From NCBI RefSeq assembly GCF_002302565.1, contig NZ_CP022382.1, positions 62,001-126,000 on the forward strand: 64,000 bases of DNA, given 5' to 3'. The DNA comes from Capnocytophaga canimorsus. GTDB lineage: Bacteria > Bacteroidota > Bacteroidia > Flavobacteriales > Flavobacteriaceae. Shown here one piece after another: positions 1 to 8,408 of the stretch (positions within the stretch are counted from its first letter, which is position 1; each line of letters begins with the position of its first letter). The position numbers and the translations under genes are program-made. The notes beneath the pieces were generated by a model. That model was given only the letters and a program-made list of their open reading frames with translations, made no database searches and was not told the DNA's origin.

Positions 1-568
1 AAATATCTAGTCCTAAGCCTAATTCGTAAAAGAAAATGTGTTTTTTTACTCGAAAACGGCGTTCGGAATTATCCACACTAAGTCCTTGATTACTACTTAG
101 ATTGATTGTTGCTGAAGCTCCTATAGTAGCGTAGGGTTTGAAGTTGTACCAGCGTTCGGAACTGAATTTCAGTAACAAAGGAATGTAGATGTAGGTGGAT
201 TTAACCTGACGTAAAAAATTTCTTTTTCCTTCTATTCCAGGAAAGGTTAAATCTTTTTGGTTATAAACCAGTCCGGGCTCAAAACGAAGGTTTACATATT
301 TTATCAGTCTTAAATCGCCACTAAGTCCCACATTAAAGCCCCAATTTTTTTCGATACCTACTTCTTTATTGAAGTTAGATGAATAATTCAAATCTTTATA
401 GTCGAATTTGAAATCGAACCTATTTATCCCAAAGTAATATCCCCATTGTACATTTTTTTCATCGAAATGCTCCAAATTATACAAAGGCTCTTTGCGTTGC
501 CCCCAAAGACTTGAAGCTCCTGCCCAACCTAAGCACAATAATGTTATAAAAAACGTATGTATTTTCAT
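1..568 (-). CDS. porT: PorT-like outer membrane protein, partial (C-terminus outside window)
   Basis: The frame opens at the ATG at 568-566 and runs without a stop to the window edge, giving about 189 residues. It starts with a signal peptide (MKIHTFFITLLCLGWAGA) followed by alternating aromatic and polar beta-strand sequence typical of a small 8-stranded porin-like barrel. Content and position, 21 nt downstream of ubiE/menG on the same strand, match the PorT/SprT protein of the type IX secretion system, which flavobacteria need for secretion and gliding. The family assignment is from remembered synteny plus barrel character, so another PorT-family barrel is possible. The C-terminal third is not visible. 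Confidence 0.75.
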   Translation of the reverse strand, partial: MKIHTFFITLLCLGWAGASSLWGQRKEPLYNLEHFDEKNVQWGYYFGINRFDFKFDYKDLNYSSNFNKEVGIEKNWGFNVGLSGDLRLIKYVNLRFEPGLVYNQKDLTFPGIEGKRNFLRQVKSTYIYIPLLLKFSSERWYNFKPYATIGASATINLSSNQGLSVDNSERRFRVKKHIFFYELGLGLDI

Positions 569-589
569 TGCTTTCTACCGAAATTAATT

Positions 590-1330
590 TTATCCCTTTT
601 TATTACCTACGTAAATAGTAGCTACTCCGCCTAATGTTTGCGGAAAGTAATTGGTTTTTTGATATCCTACGTGCTCTAAAATGGCTTTGAATTTTTTACC
701 ATAGGGGAAAGAAGAAGCCGACTCGGAAAGGTAGGAGTATGCTGATTTATCTTTTGAAAAAAGTTTTCCGATAGTGGGCATCAGGAACTTGGTATATAAG
801 TAATATCCTTGTCGGAAAGGGAATTTTTCAGGGACAGAAGTTTCTAGAACTACTAACTTTCCGCCAGGGCGCATAACTCGATAAATTTCAGATAGTCCCT
901 TTTCCAAATTTTCAAAATTTCGCACCCCGAAAGCCACAGTTACGGCATCGAAAGTATCATCATCAAAAGGTAAATTTTCGCTATCGCCGTGCATCAGCTC
1001 GATGCGATGTGTCAGATTTTTTTTACTGATTTTTTCTTTTCCTACAGCGAGCATACCTTCAGAAATGTCTAATCCTACAACCTTTACCTCTGGAATTTGA
1101 GTTAGAGCGATAGCCAAGTCGCCAGTTCCAGTAGCTACATCAAGCACCTTTTTAGGGGTAATTTGAGCCACTTTTTCAACCACTATCTTTCGCCATTTTA
1201 TATCGGAGCCCAACGAAATGACACGGTTCAATCCGTCATAATTGCCCGATATGTTATTGAACATTTGCCTAACTTGAGTTTTTTTTCCTTTATCAGAGTC
1301 TTTATAAGGAGTGATGTTATTTTTGGTCAT
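590..1330 (-). CDS. ubiE: Demethylmenaquinone methyltransferase (UbiE/MenG)
   Basis: This is a class I SAM-dependent C-methyltransferase that methylates demethylmenaquinone in the last step of menaquinone synthesis; Bacteroidetes use menaquinone, so MenG is the expected role. Visible motifs are the family signature FNNISGNYDGLNRVIS near the N-terminus, SAM motif I VLDVATGTGDLA, and VTVAFGVRNFENLEKGL in the central domain. The chosen start encodes MTKNNITPYK and gives 246 aa, the usual family length. A longer frame begins at 1366, but a perfect -7 element (TATCTTTG, minus strand, 1361-1354) lies inside that extension, so 1330 is preferred. porT follows 21 nt downstream, suggesting one transcript. 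Confidence 0.93.
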   Translation of the reverse strand: MTKNNITPYKDSDKGKKTQVRQMFNNISGNYDGLNRVISLGSDIKWRKIVVEKVAQITPKKVLDVATGTGDLAIALTQIPEVKVVGLDISEGMLAVGKEKISKKNLTHRIELMHGDSENLPFDDDTFDAVTVAFGVRNFENLEKGLSEIYRVMRPGGKLVVLETSVPEKFPFRQGYYLYTKFLMPTIGKLFSKDKSAYSYLSESASSFPYGKKFKAILEHVGYQKTNYFPQTLGGVATIYVGNKKG

Positions 1331-1353
1331 AAAAATACGCTTGTTATTTTTTG

Positions 1354-1361
1354 CAAAGATA
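1354..1361 (-). promoter_or_regulatory. -7 promoter element of ubiE/menG
   Basis: The minus strand reads TATCTTTG, a perfect match to the Bacteroidetes -7 consensus TAnnTTTG. Transcription would begin about 10-15 nt upstream of the ATG at 1330, giving a very short leader. No convincing -33 TTG is seen at the usual distance. Confidence 0.5.
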
Positions 1362-1599
1362 AACATTTAGTGTAAAAATCAGTGATTTATTAAGATTACT
1401 TTCAATTAGGTGTTTCGTGCTTTTCGTGTTTTTGTTTTGTAATCAAAAAAATTAACATTCTTTTGTATTTAATTATTTTTATTGTTGATTATATTTTTAT
1501 TTGTTTTTTTATTAGTTAAAAAAATATATTCTGTTTAATATTTTTAGAATATTTTTTAACTTTATTTCATTAGGATTAAAATATTTGCTCATTATGTTT

Positions 1600-1629
1600 T
1601 TGGTCTTTTAAAAAATAATTTGATATTTG
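1600..1629 (+). promoter_or_regulatory. Promoter of the first susC/susD operon
   Basis: A TTG at 1600-1602 is followed after 19 nt by GATATTTG (1622-1629), a 7/8 match to TAnnTTTG. The susC start is 24 nt further on. The remaining 1331-1600 stretch is very AT-rich with long T-runs, and I see no gene in it. Confidence 0.5.
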
Positions 1630-1653
1630 TAACGGACTAATTCAAAAACGTAT

Positions 1654-4600
1654 ATGATAATGAGAATGAAATTAACAGCAATTGTGATTCTTTTCTTTGT
1701 AGCGTTGAGTTTTTCTTTTGCTCAAGAAAAGACGATTTTTGGTGTGATTAAAGACAATTCAGGTATTCCTCTTGCAGGTGCTAATGTTCTGGTAAAAGGG
1801 ACAACCGTTGGTGTGGAAGCTGATTTTGATGGAAATTACACCATACAGGCAAAAGAAGGAGCAGTTTTGCAATTTTCTTTTGTAGGTTTTGTAACCAAAT
1901 CTGTCAAAGTAACGGGGAACTCAAAAAGTTTAAAGATAGATGTGGTAATGCAGGAAGATACTCAACAATTGGATGATGTTGTTGTGGTTGCTTACGGAAC
2001 AGCTAAAAAACAATCTTTAGTTGGGGCTCAATCAACTATGACTGCTAAACAATTGGAAGTACGTCCTATAACGAACTTAACTAATGCTTTGAGTGGTATT
2101 GCTCCTGGTGTTCAGGTAACTACCTCTAGTGGACAACCAGGAAGTTCAAGTGATATTCGTATTCGTGGGTTCGGTTCTATCAATGCAGGAAATGATCCTA
2201 TATACGTTTTAGATGGATCTATATACAGAGGAGCTATATCTGATATTCCTAGTCACGATATTGAAAGTATATCCGTTTTAAAAGATGCAGCTTCTTCATC
2301 ACTTTATGGTTCAAGTGCGGGTAATGGTGTCGTTTTGATTACAACTAAAAAAGGTTCTTCTAAAGCTAAAAACACTCCTATTGTTACATATACCAATAAC
2401 ATAGGTTTTTCTAAAGAGGGTCAAGAGCATTATGAAACAGTAGGGGCGATGGATTATTACCCTTTGCGTTGGCAACAATGGTTTAACGAATACAAATATT
2501 CACGTAAATATACCGATGAACAAGCCGCTGCTGCCGCTAATAAAGATGTACTTGATGCTTTTAGGTACCAACCTTATGCAGGAATAAAGTCATACTATCA
2601 GTATGATAGTACAAACGATATGTGGAATTTAACTACAACACCAACTTCTACAGATAGCTATCCAGCTTTGGTACTTGCTGATGGGAAATTAAATCCTGAA
2701 ATCACAGGGCTTTTATGGAGTGATGATTTGGATTGGGAAAAAGCTTTATATAGAACAGGAATAAGAAGTGAACATAACTTGAGTGTCAATTACGCTACAG
2801 ATAAGCTTAAGAGCTATATGTCTGTAGGATACATAGATGAACAAGGATATCGAATAAAATCAGACTATCAAAGAATTTCAGGGAGACTTAATTTAGATTA
2901 TGATGTAAAGAAATGGCTTTCTGTAGGAACCAATTTAGCATACACCAATAGAAAAAGTAATTCTCCTACAGCCACTGGTGGACAGCTTAGTAATACATTT
3001 AGCTTTATAAGAACCATAGCTCCCATTTATCCTATCCATAGACATAATGATGACGGAAGTTATGTGATAGACAATAAAGGGAATAAGGTTTTTGATTATA
3101 GTAAAGATCGTCCTTTCAGACCCAATTATAACCCTATCCTCTTGTCAGAATTAGATTTGCTTGATTCTGATAATAATTCATTTGTTTCAAGAAGTTATGT
3201 AGAAATAAAGGTTATTCCTGAATTGAAATTTAGAGCAAGCTATTCCCACGATTTGTTACAATATACAACACGCAAACGATACAACAACGTATTAGGTGAT
3301 CAACCTGATGGTTTGTTTGAAATTTACAACTATAAAAATAGCACCACTACTTTTATTCAATCGTTAGAGTATGATAAAATGTTTAAAAAACATCACTTTA
3401 ATGTACTTTTAGGGCACGAAAGTTTTGATTATAAGCAATATAGTAATACCTCCTCTAAAAAAGGAGTTGTGTTTCCTGGGGTAGATGAACTTTCAAACTA
3501 TAAAGAGCCCGCCTCTTTAACATCAGCAACTAATAGATATACCAAAGAAGGTTATTTTGGAAGACTTAACTATAACTATTCCGATTTATATAACTTTTCA
3601 CTGTCGTATAGACGAGACGGAACCTCACGTTTTCACCCGGATCATCGTTGGGGAGATTTTTGGTCAGCTGGAGCAGGTTGGCACGTGAAAAATCAACTAT
3701 TGAAAGAAGTTAAATGGATTGATAGGCTCAAATTGAGAGCTTCTATAGGACAGACTGGGAATGATGCGGTTAGTTCATACTATGCCTATCAGACTACATA
3801 CTCAATAGTGCGTAATGGTGAAGATTTAGGGCTTCGTATAGGTAATTATTCAAATCCGAATTTGGTTTGGGAGAAACAACAAAGTACTGATGTTGCTCTG
3901 GAATTTGGTTTGTTTGATAGATTAGATGCCACCTTAGAATTGTTTGACAAGCGATCTAAAGATTTGATTTTTTCTTTTCCACTTCCTACCTCTACAGGAG
4001 TTGGAAGCATAGATAAAAACATTGGTCAGATTCGTAATTATGGAATTGAAGCCGATTTGACTTTTCATATTTTCAAAAATAGAAATTTCAGATGGAATAT
4101 AAACGTAAACGGTACTGTGCTGAAAAATAAAGTTCTTGCGCTTCCTGAACACAACAGAAAAGAAGGGATAGAGAGTGGGTATCATAAGTATCTAGAAGGG
4201 TCTAGTATATATGATTATTATTTAAGAAAATGGGCAGGAGTTAATCCTGATGACGGGTTCGCTATGTATGTTATTGATGCAGAAAGATACCCTGATAAGG
4301 CAGATCCTAACAGTCCTAATTTCGAAGGTATTGATAAAACAGGAGAAAGAGCAAAATACACAAGAAATGCTGATATTGCCAAAAAAGAATTTGCTGGATC
4401 TGCTATTCCTGATTTGTACGGAGGAATCTCTACAAACTTAAGTTGGAAAGGATTTGGTTTAAATATGCACTTTTCTTATCAAATTGGAGGTAAAGGGTTC
4501 GATGGAGGATATGCTTCGTTAATGGGAAGAAGCCTCAGTGGAGGTAATGCTTTACACGTAGATATGAAAAAAGCTTGGACAAAAGAGGGGCAGGTTACCG

Positions 4601-4899
4601 ACGTTCCGCGACTTGATTCTGGGCATTATGGGCAATTTGATTCACATTCGGCAGATAGATTCTTAGTTTCCAGAACGGCACTTATGCTCAAAAATGTGTC
4701 ATTGACCTATACATTACCAAGTGATTTGGTGAAAAAACTTGATGTGTCTAATATTCGTGTTGGTGTATCTGGAGAGAATTTATTTTTATGGTCTAAACGT
4801 AAAGGATTTAACCCAATGAGTAACTATGGAGGTGTTACAGGATTAAATTCCTATAATTACGCTAAAGTAGTTACGTGTAGCTTTTTGATTTCTCTATAA
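1654..4899 (+). CDS. SusC/RagA-family TonB-dependent outer membrane transporter
   Basis: This is a 1081-aa outer membrane receptor that would import a bound oligomer (glycan, peptide or chelate) using TonB energy. The order is a signal peptide (first ~23 residues, ending FSFAQ), a carboxypeptidase-D-like regulatory domain (GVIKDNSGIPLAGANVLVKG), a TonB-box-like segment (DDVVVVAYG), a plug domain with SISVLKDAASSSLYGS and VLITTKKG, and a long 22-stranded barrel. It is followed 21 nt later by its SusD partner. No glycosidase, peptidase or sigma/anti-sigma regulator is adjacent, so the substrate cannot be read from context. Three in-frame ATGs lie close together at the start (1654, 1660, 1666). 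Confidence 0.93.
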   Translation: MIMRMKLTAIVILFFVALSFSFAQEKTIFGVIKDNSGIPLAGANVLVKGTTVGVEADFDGNYTIQAKEGAVLQFSFVGFVTKSVKVTGNSKSLKIDVVMQEDTQQLDDVVVVAYGTAKKQSLVGAQSTMTAKQLEVRPITNLTNALSGIAPGVQVTTSSGQPGSSSDIRIRGFGSINAGNDPIYVLDGSIYRGAISDIPSHDIESISVLKDAASSSLYGSSAGNGVVLITTKKGSSKAKNTPIVTYTNNIGFSKEGQEHYETVGAMDYYPLRWQQWFNEYKYSRKYTDEQAAAAANKDVLDAFRYQPYAGIKSYYQYDSTNDMWNLTTTPTSTDSYPALVLADGKLNPEITGLLWSDDLDWEKALYRTGIRSEHNLSVNYATDKLKSYMSVGYIDEQGYRIKSDYQRISGRLNLDYDVKKWLSVGTNLAYTNRKSNSPTATGGQLSNTFSFIRTIAPIYPIHRHNDDGSYVIDNKGNKVFDYSKDRPFRPNYNPILLSELDLLDSDNNSFVSRSYVEIKVIPELKFRASYSHDLLQYTTRKRYNNVLGDQPDGLFEIYNYKNSTTTFIQSLEYDKMFKKHHFNVLLGHESFDYKQYSNTSSKKGVVFPGVDELSNYKEPASLTSATNRYTKEGYFGRLNYNYSDLYNFSLSYRRDGTSRFHPDHRWGDFWSAGAGWHVKNQLLKEVKWIDRLKLRASIGQTGNDAVSSYYAYQTTYSIVRNGEDLGLRIGNYSNPNLVWEKQQSTDVALEFGLFDRLDATLELFDKRSKDLIFSFPLPTSTGVGSIDKNIGQIRNYGIEADLTFHIFKNRNFRWNINVNGTVLKNKVLALPEHNRKEGIESGYHKYLEGSSIYDYYLRKWAGVNPDDGFAMYVIDAERYPDKADPNSPNFEGIDKTGERAKYTRNADIAKKEFAGSAIPDLYGGISTNLSWKGFGLNMHFSYQIGGKGFDGGYASLMGRSLSGGNALHVDMKKAWTKEGQVTDVPRLDSGHYGQFDSHSADRFLVSRTALMLKNVSLTYTLPSDLVKKLDVSNIRVGVSGENLFLWSKRKGFNPMSNYGGVTGLNSYNYAKVVTCSFLISL

Positions 4900-4920
4900 T
4901 AAACTTTTAAACAAATAAAG

Positions 4921-6489
4921 ATGAAAAATATAGTTAAAATAATAATGTTGTTAGTCGTTGTTTTTACAATGAGTTGCTCTAAGGATTTTTTAGAAACTAG
5001 TCCTTCGAGCTCTATAGGTCAAAAACAAGCAGAACAAACAGAACAAGGAGTAGGGGCTATTTTGCAAGGTTTGCATAGTATGGTTTATACCTATAATTTC
5101 GGACAAGGTTTCGGTCTTGGACAACCCTCGATGGCTGTGCAACTAGATATTATGGGGGACGATGTAATTAATACACTTCCTGCTTTTTATATGGAGCAAT
5201 ATAGATATACAGGCAGTATGACGGCAAGCAATGACAGTCATATAAACTACAAAGCTTGGGATTATTATTATACCATCATTCAACACGCTAATAAATTGCT
5301 TAATGGGATTGAGAACTTAAGTGGTCTTTCACCAGAGACAAAAGCAAATTTTTTAGGTCAAGGATATGCATTTCGTGCTTGGGCTTACCATAATTTAGTT
5401 CAACTTTTTGGTAAGCGTTACCAAAAAGGGGGAGCTAATGATCAATTAGGAGTTATCATCAGAACACCTGATAAGTTAGAAGATCATTTACCACGCTCAA
5501 CCGTGGCAGAGGTTTATGATTACATTCAGGCAGATATGACAAAAGCCTTAGAGTATTTAAAAGATGTACCTAATAGCGGTAAAAAGAATGATTTGCGCTA
5601 TGCGACTGTTTGTGGTATCGCAGCCAGGATAGCTTTGAGTAAAGAAAATTGGGAGGAAGCCGAAAAATATGCAAGTTTGGCTATTGAAAAATCGGGTGCT
5701 TCTTTACAAACAGGTAAATCATTATTGAATGGTTTTAATGATATTAATGCTACCGAGTGGATGTGGGCTTATAAGCAAGGCGCAGACCAAAATTTTTACT
5801 ACAATGGTTTTTTTGCTCACTATTCGTATAACTTTAATTCTTCAAGGATAAGAAGTTTAAGAATTGCCATAAATAGAGATATTTATGATGATATGGGAGA
5901 AAATGATGTACGTCGTAAATGGTGGGTTTGCTTGGATAGAGGAGATAAAATACCTTCGGATGCCTATGATTTATATTTTAGGGGTGGTGTAAGTAATCCT
6001 AATTGGGAAATTACAGGTCAATCAATAAAGTTTAAAGCTCTTTCGGCAACAGATAGTAGAGGAGATGTGGTTGTTATGCGTTTAGCAGAAATGTATTACA
6101 TTAAGGCAGAAGCAGAGGCACGTCAGTCTAAAGAAGCTCAAGCAAGAGAAACCCTCAATAAAATAATGATAACAAGAGATCCTGATTACAATACGGTTGC
6201 AACAGGTGATGCTTTGATAAATGAGGTAATGCGTAATAAACGTATCGATTTATGGTTGGAGGGACAAAGATTCTTCGATATGAAACGATTAAAAGAAGTG
6301 CATAATAGAGTAAATTCAAAGAACATAACACGCTATTTACGAGGTTCTAGGAAGCAAACAGCAATTAATCGAAATTCAGGAGAATTTGTTCAAAATATTC
6401 CGACATCGCCAGATAGCAAGTATTGGCAATTTGCCATACCTTATGGTGAAATAAAAGGAAATCCGCTTTGTCAACAAAATGAATTATAA
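4921..6489 (+). CDS. SusD/RagB-family nutrient-binding lipoprotein
   Basis: This is a 522-aa surface lipoprotein that would cap the preceding SusC barrel and capture substrate. A type II signal peptide with lipobox TMSC gives lipidated Cys20, followed by SKDFLETSPSS, the typical mature SusD N-terminus. The body is helical and TPR-like, with the family features FRAWAYHNLVQLFGKRY, PRSTVAEVYDYIQADMTKAL and, near the C-terminus, RNKRIDLWLEGQRFFDMKRL. It forms an operon with the upstream susC and is closed by the terminator at 6585-6620. Ligand specificity is unknown. Confidence 0.92.
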   Translation: MKNIVKIIMLLVVVFTMSCSKDFLETSPSSSIGQKQAEQTEQGVGAILQGLHSMVYTYNFGQGFGLGQPSMAVQLDIMGDDVINTLPAFYMEQYRYTGSMTASNDSHINYKAWDYYYTIIQHANKLLNGIENLSGLSPETKANFLGQGYAFRAWAYHNLVQLFGKRYQKGGANDQLGVIIRTPDKLEDHLPRSTVAEVYDYIQADMTKALEYLKDVPNSGKKNDLRYATVCGIAARIALSKENWEEAEKYASLAIEKSGASLQTGKSLLNGFNDINATEWMWAYKQGADQNFYYNGFFAHYSYNFNSSRIRSLRIAINRDIYDDMGENDVRRKWWVCLDRGDKIPSDAYDLYFRGGVSNPNWEITGQSIKFKALSATDSRGDVVVMRLAEMYYIKAEAEARQSKEAQARETLNKIMITRDPDYNTVATGDALINEVMRNKRIDLWLEGQRFFDMKRLKEVHNRVNSKNITRYLRGSRKQTAINRNSGEFVQNIPTSPDSKYWQFAIPYGEIKGNPLCQQNEL

Positions 6490-6584
6490 TCCATTTCATA
6501 ATACTAGATTTTATCACATATAATGATTGGGTTTCATATAAACTTACGAATAATAGCATAAATTTAAATGAAATTTTATGACAA

Positions 6585-6620
6585 GTGAGTCCGATGTAAC
6601 ATCGGACTCACTTTGTTTTT
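6585..6620 (+). terminator. Rho-independent terminator of the first susC/susD operon
   Basis: There is a perfect 12-bp stem (6585-6596 with 6600-6611) around a 3-nt loop, followed by TTTGTTTTT. Confidence 0.9.
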
Positions 6621-6956
6621 AATAAAATTTATCTTACTTGAAAACATTAAAATAAGATACGTATTTTTATGAAATTTCTTCACTAACAAACTTTGCTGTA
6701 TAATGACGATAATTTTCAGATGATATATACTTTAATTTAGATGATTTTTCTTTAACCAAATTATGTAATATGATTTTTTGAAAATAGTACTATATTTTTT
6801 GTATATATCTTATTATCTTTGTGTTGAAGGTCATTTTCAAGCATTTGTTTTTATCGAATGACCTCTTATAAAAACAAAAGATACTTTATAATATAAAAAA
6901 TATAATGTAGGTTTGTATAAATCTTATATATTTGCACTTTATCATTAGGTAGTAGA
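6621..6956. other. AT-rich intergenic stretch between susD terminator and DUF6089 gene
   Basis: No gene is seen here. It contains TATCTTTG at 6814-6821, a consensus -7 sequence with no start codon nearby, and a small inverted repeat (AGGTCATT 6828-6835 with AATGACCT 6857-6864). The second -7 box at 6927-6934 serves the next gene. A short untranslated RNA from the first site cannot be excluded but has no further support. Confidence 0.4.
6927..6934 (+). promoter_or_regulatory. -7 promoter element of the envelope biogenesis block
   Basis: TATATTTG is a perfect TAnnTTTG match 23 nt upstream of the ATG at 6957. The nearest upstream TTG is too close to be a standard -33 element. Confidence 0.5.
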
Positions 6957-7658
6957 ATGCAGAAAGTATTAGTGTACATTTTGTTTCTTAGTTTAGGAAC
7001 CTCACTTTTAAAGGCACAAAATCACGAGATAGGGGTGTTTTTAGGAGGTAGTAATCCTATTGCAGATGTTGGTAGAGGCGCATACGTTTATCCCAGTAAA
7101 TTGGCTATAGGAGGCTTATATAAGTGGAATTTACACGATAGATTTTCGCTTCGGGCGCAGCTTATAAAAACTACTTTATTGGGTAATGACAAGCAGTCAG
7201 ATGTGATAGGAAGACAAATGAGAGGTTTTCGTTTTGAAAATCGGATAACCGAACTTATGGGTGGTTTCGAATATAATTTTTATTCTTTCAGTATGGATAA
7301 ACTTTTGGACAGACCCATCACACCCTACTTGTTTTCGGGGATTAATTATTTTTGGTATGACGATTTGTTTTATGATACGACCTTTTCGTACAAATCGCTT
7401 CAAGCGGTGGTAACCTCTAAAAGAAGAGGGAGTTTTTCCATTCCAGTTATTGCGGGTATTAAAGCAAAGGTAGGGATGCGCTGGGTAATAGCCCTTGAGG
7501 TGGGTACGCGGTTCACTTTTGTAAATGACCTTGATGGAAGCTTTCCTAAAGATACTACCCGATTTTCTTTTGGAAACAAAAGTACCTATGATAAATATAC
7601 TTTTGCTGGGTTAACCCTCACTTATACCTTTGGAGAAGATCCTTGTTATTGCAAATAA
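6957..7658 (+). CDS. DUF6089-family outer membrane beta-barrel protein
   Basis: This 233-aa exported protein has a signal peptide (MQKVLVYILFLSLGTSLLKAQ) and then repeated amphipathic strands (IGVFLGGSNPIADVG, SLRAQLIKTTLLGN, TPYLFSGINYFWY), ending in a barrel-like strand and an unusual CYCK tail. The position directly before uppS and bamA is where flavobacteria carry a DUF6089 protein, the basis of the family name. Its biochemical role is unknown; co-location with bamA and the chaperone genes suggests outer membrane biogenesis. Its end overlaps a possible upstream start of uppS, but the preferred uppS start lies 11 nt after its stop. Confidence 0.8.
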   Translation: MQKVLVYILFLSLGTSLLKAQNHEIGVFLGGSNPIADVGRGAYVYPSKLAIGGLYKWNLHDRFSLRAQLIKTTLLGNDKQSDVIGRQMRGFRFENRITELMGGFEYNFYSFSMDKLLDRPITPYLFSGINYFWYDDLFYDTTFSYKSLQAVVTSKRRGSFSIPVIAGIKAKVGMRWVIALEVGTRFTFVNDLDGSFPKDTTRFSFGNKSTYDKYTFAGLTLTYTFGEDPCYCK

Positions 7659-7669
7659 GAGAAAGAAAA

Positions 7670-8404
7670 ATGAACAATTATATAGAACCGATAAAATTCC
7701 CCAATCATCTTGCCGTAATTATGGACGGTAATGGTCGTTGGGCTAAAAAACAAGGAATGCTTCGTGTTTTGGGGCACGAGAACGGAGCAAAATCGGTAGA
7801 ACAGACCATAGAATATTGTGTTGAAAATCAAATAAAATACGTTACTCTTTATGCCTTTTCAACCGAAAATTGGAATCGCCCTAAGCACGAAGTCAAAACC
7901 TTAATGGAGCTTTTGGTCAAGTTTCTTAAAAAGAAATACGATTTACTTGCCGAACATAATATCCGTCTCAATGCCATAGGTGATCTACAGCGTTTGCCTC
8001 AAAAAGTGGCTGAGGTTTTGTTCGGAACTATTGAGAAATTAAAAAATAATACTGGAACCGTAGTTACGTTGGCTTTAGGATACGGAGCTCGTGAAGAGCT
8101 TGTTCGTGCTGTAAAAAATATGGTTTCTGATGTTAATAATCGTAAAATAACAGCAGAAAGTATTGATGAATCCCTCGTAAATAGATACCTTTACACTTTT
8201 GATTTGCCCGATGTGGATTTGCTCATACGAACCAGTGGAGAGTGTCGCATCAGTAATTTTTTGCTTTGGCAGATTGCCTATGCCGAATTGTATTTCACTG
8301 ATGTACTTTGGCCTGATTTTACTAAAGAACATTTACATCAAGCCGTATTAGATTATCAAAAAAGAGAGAGAAGATTTGGAAAAACAAGTGAACAACTCAA
8401 ATAA
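7670..8404 (+). CDS. uppS: Isoprenyl transferase (undecaprenyl diphosphate synthase)
   Basis: This cis-prenyltransferase adds isopentenyl units to farnesyl diphosphate to make the C55 carrier lipid for peptidoglycan and surface glycans. Motifs are MDGNGRWAKK (catalytic Asp in the diphosphate-binding loop), LYAFSTENWNRP, and the C-terminal pair LIRTSGECRISNFLLW and AYAELYFTDVLWPDF. The product is 244 aa, the standard length. The frame is open from 7643, but MNNYIEPIKFPNHLAVIMDG at 7670, preceded by a purine-rich stretch, fits the family start and avoids overlap with DUF6089. bamA begins 4 nt after the stop. Confidence 0.95.
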   Translation: MNNYIEPIKFPNHLAVIMDGNGRWAKKQGMLRVLGHENGAKSVEQTIEYCVENQIKYVTLYAFSTENWNRPKHEVKTLMELLVKFLKKKYDLLAEHNIRLNAIGDLQRLPQKVAEVLFGTIEKLKNNTGTVVTLALGYGAREELVRAVKNMVSDVNNRKITAESIDESLVNRYLYTFDLPDVDLLIRTSGECRISNFLLWQIAYAELYFTDVLWPDFTKEHLHQAVLDYQKRERRFGKTSEQLK

Positions 8405-8408
8405 AATT

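Noticed and set aside
6814..6864. Small RNA gene starting at the TATCTTTG box
   Set aside because: Only the -7 sequence and a weak inverted repeat support it; no -33 element or terminator was found.
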